Part shown: positions 58,770 to 64,000 of the stretch, in pieces | Layout of the letters: each line of letters opens with the position of its first letter | How positions within the stretch are numbered: position 1 is the first letter of the stretch | DNA from: Billgrantia aerodenitrificans | GTDB lineage: Bacteria > Pseudomonadota > Gammaproteobacteria > Pseudomonadales > Halomonadaceae | DNA length: 64,000 bases | Assembly: GCF_021404405.1 (NCBI RefSeq) | Contig: NZ_JABFTV010000006.1 | Coordinates: forward strand, 186,001-250,000 | Reading direction: 5' to 3' | The notes under the pieces: model-generated | The model's database searches: none | Seen by the model: only the letters and a program-made list of their open reading frames with translations | Told to the model about the DNA's origin: nothing | Translations under genes and position numbers: made by a program

Positions 58770-60999
58770 CCTTGCTCCTCCTCTCGGACGACGTTGGCGA
58801 TGACGACTCGGCCACCGCACTCCGGCCTTCCCCTCGCCGCCAGGCGAAGTAGCGCGCCAGCCAGTGCAGCAGCCGCTCGGGCTTGTGCGCATTCTTCCAT
58901 ATGCCGGCCGTTGCCTTGGCCGCCTCGGACCAGGTGGGATACGGATGAACCGTGCCCAGCAGCTTGTTCAGCCCGATGCCATGGGTCATCGCCAGGGTGA
59001 ACTCGGCCAGCAGTTCGCCGGCCCCCTGCCCCACCACGCTGGCACCGAGAATGCGATCCCGGCCCGGCACCGTCAGCACCTTGACGAATCCTTCGGTACG
59101 CCCCTCGGTAATGGCCCGGTCCAGCTCGGCCAGCGAATAGCGCGTGACTTCGAACTCGACGCCCTGGCGGCGCGCCTCGCGCTCACTGAGGCCGACCCGG
59201 GCCACCTCGGGCTCGGTGTAGGTCACCGCCGGCAGCGCCCGATAGCTGACCCGAAAGCGCTTGAGCTCCCCGAACAGCGCATTCACCGTCGCGTGCCAGG
59301 CCTGGTGGGCGCTGGCATGGGTCAACTGGAACGGCCCGGCCACGTCGCCGCAGGCCCATACGTTGGGTAGCACCGACTGCAGGCTTTCGTCCACCGCCAG
59401 GGTGCCATCGGCGCGGGTCTCCACCCCCAGCGCCTCGAGCCCGAGGCCGCTCACGTTGGCCTGGCGCCCCACCGCCACCAGCAGGCGATCGAACGGCAGC
59501 CGGTACACTTCGACCTCACCCGAAGCGAGGCGACGCTCCACCTCCAGTACATGAGCGCTATCGGCTTCCGTGCCCGGCACGACGCGCAGCGCCCGGGTGT
59601 CGAGCCATAGCTCAACGCCCTCGCTCACGAGACGTTGGCGCAGCAGGTCGGCGGCATCGATGTCCTCCCGCGGCAGCAGTTGGGACCCCATCTCGACCAG
59701 GCTCACCCGGCTGCCCAGGCGGGCGAAGCTCTGCCCCAGCTCACAGCCGATGGGGCCGCCGCCCAGCACCACCAAACGCCCGGGAAGGGTCTCGAGCTGC
59801 CACAGATTGTCCGAAGTCAGCACCTCGATGGCCTCGAGGCCGGGCAGCGGCGGTACCTTGGGACTCGCCCCGCTGGCCACGATCACGTGCCGGGTGGTCA
59901 GCACGCGCTCGCCGTCGGCCCCGCTGACCCGTACGCGCCAGGGGTCGTCGAGCCGCGCCTCCCCCGCCAGCACCTCGACCCCGAGGCCCTCGTAGCGCTC
60001 CCGACTGTCGTGAGGCTCCACGTCGCGTATGGCACGCCGCACATGCGCCATCACGGCGCCGAAGTCGACCCGAGGTTCGCCTGCCTGGATGCCGTAGCGG
60101 CCGGCCTCGCGCACCTCCGCCGCAACCCGCGCCGCACGAATCAGCGCCTTGGACGGCACGCAGCCGGTATTCAGGCAGTCGCCGCCCAGGCGGTCGCGCT
60201 CCACCAGCGCCACCCTGGCCTTGACCGCCGCCGCGATATAGCTGGCCACCAGGCCCGCGGAGCCCCCGCCGATCACCACGATGTCGTAGTCGAAGCGAGC
60301 CGGACGTGAATGACGCAGCGCCAGCTGCCGGCGCTTGAGCACGGCCACCAGGCCCCGCGCCAGCCAGGGGAACAGGCCGATCAGCACGAACGAGCCGATC
60401 AGGCCGGGCGAGAGGATGTCGGAGAGCGACTGCAGATTGCCAAGCTCGCGCCCGGCATTCACGAACACGGCCGTACCCGGCAGCATGCCCAGTTGGCTGA
60501 CCCAGTAGAAGGTCCACAGTCGCATGCGGGTGAGCCCCACCACCAGGTTGATGACGAAGAAGGGAAACAGCGGAATCAGGCGCAGGGTGAAGAGGTAGAA
60601 GGCGCCCTCACGCCGAATGCCCGCATTGATGCGCTCGAGCTGCGGAGCAAAGCGCCTCTCCAGCGGCGCCCGGGCCAGGGTACGGGCGATCAGCGCCGCC
60701 AGCGTGGCGCCCAGGGTGCTGGCGAAGGAGATGATCAGCAGCCCCCAACCGAACCCGAACAGCGCCCCGCCCAATACCGTCAGCAGCGTTGCCCCGGGCA
60801 GCGACAGCGCGGCCATGAGCACGTAGAGTACGAAGAAGCCACCCACGACCAGGACCGGATCATCGGCCAGCCAGGCCTGAAAACGGGCCTGCTCGGCCTG
60901 CAGGTTGGCCAGGGTCAGCAGCTCGTTGGCGCCGCTGAGGAAGAAGAGCGCCACGAGGGAGAGAAGTACGAACAAGAGTGCTAGACGGCGACGCGTCAC
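58762..60999 (-). CDS. VTT (TVP38/TMEM64)-domain protein fused to an FAD disulfide oxidoreductase
   Basis: A 745-residue two-part protein. Residues about 1-225 form a DedA/TVP38-like membrane domain, with LSLPGATLLTVLGGALFGFGWG and FTLRLIPLFPFFVINLVVGLTRM characteristic of VTT proteins. Residues about 235-715 are a mercuric-reductase/lipoamide-dehydrogenase-type flavoprotein. It has the FAD motif VVIGGGSAGL (G244-249), the redox pair C275/C280 in GGDCLNTGCVPSK, the NAD motif VVLGGGPIGCELG, ACGDVAGPFQLTHAS, and the C-terminal catalytic-type HPYPTWSE. The start is a GTG with GGGAG upstream. The substrate is unknown; membrane anchoring suggests a lipid or quinone-linked role. Confidence 0.9.
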   Translation of the reverse strand: MTRRRLALLFVLLSLVALFFLSGANELLTLANLQAEQARFQAWLADDPVLVVGGFFVLYVLMAALSLPGATLLTVLGGALFGFGWGLLIISFASTLGATLAALIARTLARAPLERRFAPQLERINAGIRREGAFYLFTLRLIPLFPFFVINLVVGLTRMRLWTFYWVSQLGMLPGTAVFVNAGRELGNLQSLSDILSPGLIGSFVLIGLFPWLARGLVAVLKRRQLALRHSRPARFDYDIVVIGGGSAGLVASYIAAAVKARVALVERDRLGGDCLNTGCVPSKALIRAARVAAEVREAGRYGIQAGEPRVDFGAVMAHVRRAIRDVEPHDSRERYEGLGVEVLAGEARLDDPWRVRVSGADGERVLTTRHVIVASGASPKVPPLPGLEAIEVLTSDNLWQLETLPGRLVVLGGGPIGCELGQSFARLGSRVSLVEMGSQLLPREDIDAADLLRQRLVSEGVELWLDTRALRVVPGTEADSAHVLEVERRLASGEVEVYRLPFDRLLVAVGRQANVSGLGLEALGVETRADGTLAVDESLQSVLPNVWACGDVAGPFQLTHASAHQAWHATVNALFGELKRFRVSYRALPAVTYTEPEVARVGLSEREARRQGVEFEVTRYSLAELDRAITEGRTEGFVKVLTVPGRDRILGASVVGQGAGELLAEFTLAMTHGIGLNKLLGTVHPYPTWSEAAKATAGIWKNAHKPERLLHWLARYFAWRRGEGRSAVAESSSPTSSERRSKDA

Positions 61000-61105
61000 A
61001 GGGTGGCTCCCGAGGCAGTGACTTTAAACAAGGTTATCCGGAACCTCAGTCGCTTGACAGCTTCCAACCTTACACAGCGATACGAACCACAAGAGGCGAA
61101 CCGTC

Positions 61106-61723
61106 ATGATCGGGATACGAAGCCTGGCCCTGGCTGGCGTGGTGCTATTGGCGCTGCCCTGGACGAAGGGCATGGCCAGCGGTGAAACCGCCACCGCCGT
61201 GTTCGGCGGCGGCTGCTTCTGGTGCGTCGAGGAGGCCTTCGACAAGGTAGAGGGCGTGACCGCCACGACTTCCGGCTTCAGCGGCGGGCACGTCGAGAAC
61301 CCCAGCTACCAGCAGGTGGTGGCCGGCAACACTGGCCATGCCGAGGTGGTCCTGGTGGAGTACGACCCCGAGGCGGTCGACTACGCCACGCTGCTGCACG
61401 TGTTCTGGCGCAACATCGATCCATTTGCCGTCGACCGTCAGTTCTGCGACGTGGGCGAGGCCTATCGCAGCGCGATCTTCTACGCCAACGAGTCGGAGCG
61501 CGAGCTGGCCGAGGCCACCCGCGACGAACTCGCCGTGCGCTTCGAGCGTGACATCGCCACCGAGATCTCCCCCTTCGAGGTCTTCTACCCTGCCGAGGAG
61601 TATCACCAGGACTACTATCGCAAGAATCCGGTGCGCTACAACTACTACAAGGCGGCCTGCGGGCGCGAACGCCGCCTGGAGCAGGTATGGGGCGACGAGG
61701 CCGGCGGCCTAGCGCAGCGCTGA
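61106..61723 (+). CDS. msrA: Peptide-methionine (S)-S-oxide reductase MsrA with signal peptide
   Basis: A 205-residue MsrA. The N-terminal MIGIRSLALAGVVLLALPWTKGMA is a signal peptide, so the enzyme is probably exported to the periplasm. The catalytic motif GGGCFWCVEE has the nucleophile C37. GFSGGHVENPSYQQV and NTGHAEVVLVEYDP are core MsrA segments, and YYKAACGRERRLEQVWG at the C-terminus holds a further cysteine. AGAGGCG lies upstream. It is divergent from the VTT-reductase gene, with TTGACA at 61054-61059 in between. Its 3' end overlaps the convergent MFS gene by 15 bases. Confidence 0.93.
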   Translation: MIGIRSLALAGVVLLALPWTKGMASGETATAVFGGGCFWCVEEAFDKVEGVTATTSGFSGGHVENPSYQQVVAGNTGHAEVVLVEYDPEAVDYATLLHVFWRNIDPFAVDRQFCDVGEAYRSAIFYANESERELAEATRDELAVRFERDIATEISPFEVFYPAEEYHQDYYRKNPVRYNYYKAACGRERRLEQVWGDEAGGLAQR

Positions 61724-62911
61724 CAGGCGCTCGAAGCCTCGCTCGCCGCGCCACAGCCACAGCGCGATGGCGAACGTCAGGCTGAGCAGCAGCCAGGAGC
61801 CGATCGCCACGCCGAACCAGCCGCCACGCTGCCAGAACGGCTCCAGCCACAGGCTGCCGAGGCTCGCTCCTAGATAGTAGAACACCAGATAGAGCGCCGA
61901 GGCGCTGCCCCTTGCCCGCTCCGCCTGACGACTGACCCAGCTCGACGCCATGGAGTGAGCGAGAAAGAAACCCACCGCGTTGACGGTCAGGCCGGCGATG
62001 ATCCAGGGCAGCGAATCGGCCAGGGTAATGAGGGTCCCGGCCATCAGGATGAGAATGCCCAGCGCCATGCAGGCCGGCTGGCTGAAGTGGCGTGTCAGGC
62101 GGCCGGAGAGCGCCGAGCTGAAGGTTCCGCCCAGGTAGGTCAGGAAGATCATCCCCAGCCAGCGGGCGCTGAGCCCGAACGGCTCATCGGCCAGGCGGAA
62201 GGTGATGTAGCTGTACTGGTTGATGAAGATGAGAAAGTTGATGCCACCCAGCAGATAGGCCGCCAGCAGCAGCGGATGACGCAAATGCCCACCCAGATCG
62301 GCCAGGGCGCCACGCAGCTCGAAGCGCCGCGGCTTGAACTGGCCCGGCGCCGGCAGCAGCTTCCAGAACAGGGCCACCCCCACCAGGGTCACCAGCCCCA
62401 CCGCCAGAAAACCGGCACTGGCACCGCCGAACTCGCCGATGCCACCGCCGATCAGCCGCCCACCGATGCCCCCCAGGGTGTTGGCACCGATGTAGAGCCC
62501 CACGGCCGCCATCAGCGCCGGCCGATCGAATTCATCGCCCATCCAGGCAATGGCCACCGCCGGCAGCCCACCGAGCACGAAGCCCTGAACCAGGCGCAGC
62601 GCCAGCAGGGTTTCGAAGTTGGGCGCGAAGGCCAGGCCCAGCGAACAGAGCCCGGTCAGCAGCAGCGTCACCCGCATGATGCCACCGCGGCCAATGGCAT
62701 CGGACAGAGGGCCGAACACCAGCAGCGCCCCCGCCAGGGCCAGCGTGGCAACCGACATGATCAGGCTCACGGCCAGGGTCGAGACGCCGTAGGTCTGGCG
62801 CAGATCCGGCAGCAACGGCTGCGGCGCATAGAGATTGAAGAACACCAGAATGGAGCCGAGACAGAGCGCCAGTGTGGCACGCCACCAAGCGGGGGAACGC
62901 GCGGATATCAT
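61709..62911 (-). CDS. MFS transporter, YnfM-like
   Basis: A 400-residue major facilitator with twelve predicted helices. The opening FFNLYAPQPLLPDLRQTYGVS is characteristic of the YnfM/YtbD-like drug and arabinose-efflux group. The loop 2-3 motif reads GPLSDAIGRGGIM, and SARWLGMIFLTYLGGTFSSALSGRLTRHF lies in the second half. It is divergent from a LysR gene, the same arrangement as E. coli ynfM/ynfL, so it is probably controlled by that regulator. The substrate is unknown. Confidence 0.88.
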   Translation of the reverse strand: MISARSPAWWRATLALCLGSILVFFNLYAPQPLLPDLRQTYGVSTLAVSLIMSVATLALAGALLVFGPLSDAIGRGGIMRVTLLLTGLCSLGLAFAPNFETLLALRLVQGFVLGGLPAVAIAWMGDEFDRPALMAAVGLYIGANTLGGIGGRLIGGGIGEFGGASAGFLAVGLVTLVGVALFWKLLPAPGQFKPRRFELRGALADLGGHLRHPLLLAAYLLGGINFLIFINQYSYITFRLADEPFGLSARWLGMIFLTYLGGTFSSALSGRLTRHFSQPACMALGILILMAGTLITLADSLPWIIAGLTVNAVGFFLAHSMASSWVSRQAERARGSASALYLVFYYLGASLGSLWLEPFWQRGGWFGVAIGSWLLLSLTFAIALWLWRGERGFERLSALR

Positions 62912-62955
62912 GCCGGTTTCCTGAGTGGGAAAGCTTGGCGCTTATGATCCGCCAT

Positions 62956-62970
62956 GGCTTATGATAAGCC
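62956..62970. promoter_or_regulatory. Palindrome in the MFS/LysR divergent region
   Basis: GGCTTATGATAAGCC is a perfect 7-1-7 palindrome with the T-N11-A spacing used by LysR-type regulators. It lies 45 bases before the MFS start and 74 bases before the LysR start. Confidence 0.6.
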
Positions 62971-63044
62971 AAACAGAATAAAAAGATCGTAGCCATCTAT
63001 TATTCTTATCACCGTTCTCACGCTCGCTCTTATCAGGAAGTGCC

Positions 63045-63932
63045 ATGGCCCTGCCCTTCGATCTACGCGCCCTGCGGGTCTTCGTCACCGTCGCCGACCG
63101 CGCCGGTTTCAGCGCTGCCGCCCGCGAGCTTCACGTGGCACAGTCCGCCATCAGCCAGACGATCGCCAATCTCGAACGCCAGTTGGAGCTGATCCTGTTC
63201 CACCGTCACGAGCGTCGTATCGCCCTGACACCGGAAGGAGAGGAGCTGTACGCCCATGCCCGCGAGCTGCTCGAGCGCGCCGAGAGCACCCACTTGGCCA
63301 TGCGCGAGCTGCACGGTCTGGTCAAGGGCGAGGTACGTATCGGCATCCCTTCGATGCTCGGCTCCTACTACTTCCCGCCGCTGCTGATGGGTTTCAAGGC
63401 GCAGCATCCCGGTATTCGGCTCACCGTGGTGGAAGCCGGCGCACGCCGGCTGCAGCGCATGATTGCCGCGGGCGAGCTGGACTTGGGCGTCGTGGTCGAC
63501 GACGAGCAGAGCCGGCCCATGGAGCGGCGGCATCTGACGCGTGAAGAGATGGTGGTTTGCGTGCCGCGCACCCACGCCTTTGCCAGGCGCCGCAGCGTGA
63601 CGGCGGAAGAGTTCTTTCAGGAGCCGCTGGTGCTGTTCCAGGACGGCTACTTTCATCGCGAGTTCGTCGAGGCCCTGTCGCGCCAGACAGGGCTCACGGC
63701 TAACGTGGCCTTCCAGTCGAACCTGATACCTCTGACCAAGGCCATCGTGCGTCAGGGCTTCGGCATCACCACCTTCCTGCGCCGGGTGGTGGATGAGCCC
63801 GGACTCGCGGCGGTCTCCTTCGCCAACCCGGCCTGGCTCGACCTGTCACTGGCCTGGGCGCAGGACGCCTATCTGTCGCGGGCGGAGAGCGCCTTCGTAC
63901 AGTACGTCATCGCTCACCGCGACGCCTTGTAA
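63045..63932 (+). CDS. LysR family transcriptional regulator, YnfL-like
   Basis: A 295-residue LysR regulator. The N-terminal winged helix (about 6-65) reads LRALRVFVTVADRAGFSAAARELHVAQSAISQTIANLERQL. The C-terminal substrate-binding domain starts near GEVRIGIPSMLGSYYFPPLL. It lies divergent to the MFS exporter gene and is the likely local regulator. The ligand is unknown. Confidence 0.92.
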   Translation: MALPFDLRALRVFVTVADRAGFSAAARELHVAQSAISQTIANLERQLELILFHRHERRIALTPEGEELYAHARELLERAESTHLAMRELHGLVKGEVRIGIPSMLGSYYFPPLLMGFKAQHPGIRLTVVEAGARRLQRMIAAGELDLGVVVDDEQSRPMERRHLTREEMVVCVPRTHAFARRRSVTAEEFFQEPLVLFQDGYFHREFVEALSRQTGLTANVAFQSNLIPLTKAIVRQGFGITTFLRRVVDEPGLAAVSFANPAWLDLSLAWAQDAYLSRAESAFVQYVIAHRDAL

Positions 63933-63977
63933 GAGTAAAGCGCCATCGCGCTGACGCTTCTTGAGAGGTATGCAGAG

Positions 63978-64000
63978 ATGCTTCTCAGCCTTCGCCCGGT
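63978..64000 (+). CDS. Possible start of a further gene cut by the right edge
   Basis: An ATG at 63978 preceded by GAGAGG opens a frame reading MLLSLRP to the window end. A second ATG at 63970 is out of frame with it. Too short to identify. Confidence 0.25.

Overview
This 64 kb window is a GC-rich chromosomal segment of a gammaproteobacterium, most likely a halophile of the Halomonadaceae (Halomonas-like). That assignment is inferred from gene content and order: a monomeric NADP isocitrate dehydrogenase beside the homodimeric Icd, a 531-residue Pseudomonas-type isocitrate lyase, the 1613-residue NAD-glutamate dehydrogenase, RMF, and the blocks lolA/ftsK/aat/bpt/infA/clpA/clpS and rluE/nudJ/mnmA/hflD/purB. 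Nearly all of it is core genome. No prophage, IS transposase, CRISPR array or rRNA operon was seen.

Layout. 1-3.5 kb (minus): a cut-off YiiD-C-type thioesterase with a nitroreductase, then yadG-yadH-queF. 3.5-4.5 kb: six tRNA genes in three tRNA-Glu/tRNA-Gly pairs on the minus strand behind a near-consensus promoter, with a partial duplication of the last tRNA-Gly. 4.5-8.4 kb (plus): msrB, an YlqF-type GTPase, an AlaA-type aminotransferase, and htpX behind a heat-shock-type promoter. 8.4-15.9 kb: a translationally linked set of diguanylate cyclase, solute-binding protein and pdxB, a small WGR-domain protein, and a 998-residue SBP-PAS-GGDEF-EAL-CZB-like protein. 16-25.2 kb: rlmKL with a glutaredoxin-like gene, rmf, pyrD and the giant gdhB. 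25.4-29.5 kb: trmA, murI, a degenerate hemerythrin-like gene and rarA. 29.5-38.7 kb: a MITE-like inverted-repeat element, lolA, ftsK, aat, bpt, infA, clpA and clpS.

38.8-52.6 kb: icd and the monomeric idh in tandem, then rluE-nudJ, then an RND efflux module (RND pump, membrane fusion lipoprotein, TetR regulator) sitting between nudJ and mnmA, then mnmA-hflD-purB and a PduO-type cobalamin adenosyltransferase. 52.6-64 kb: a RoxA/YcfD-like uL16 hydroxylase, a GNAT protein, aceA, slyB, a small membrane protein, an SlyD-like FKBP, a CDP-alcohol phosphatidyltransferase coupled to a VTT-domain/disulfide-reductase fusion, an exported MsrA, and a divergent MFS/LysR pair like ynfM/ynfL.

Functional links. 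Aat, Bpt, ClpS and ClpA together make up the bacterial N-degron (leucine) pathway. Icd, Idh and AceA define the isocitrate branch point between the TCA cycle and the glyoxylate shunt. MsrA and MsrB repair oxidised methionine, MsrA probably in the periplasm. The least conventional part is 9.6-15.9 kb, where an orphan periplasmic solute-binding protein overlaps a membrane diguanylate cyclase. This resembles NspS-MbaA-type signalling and is the best candidate here for an uncharacterised system.
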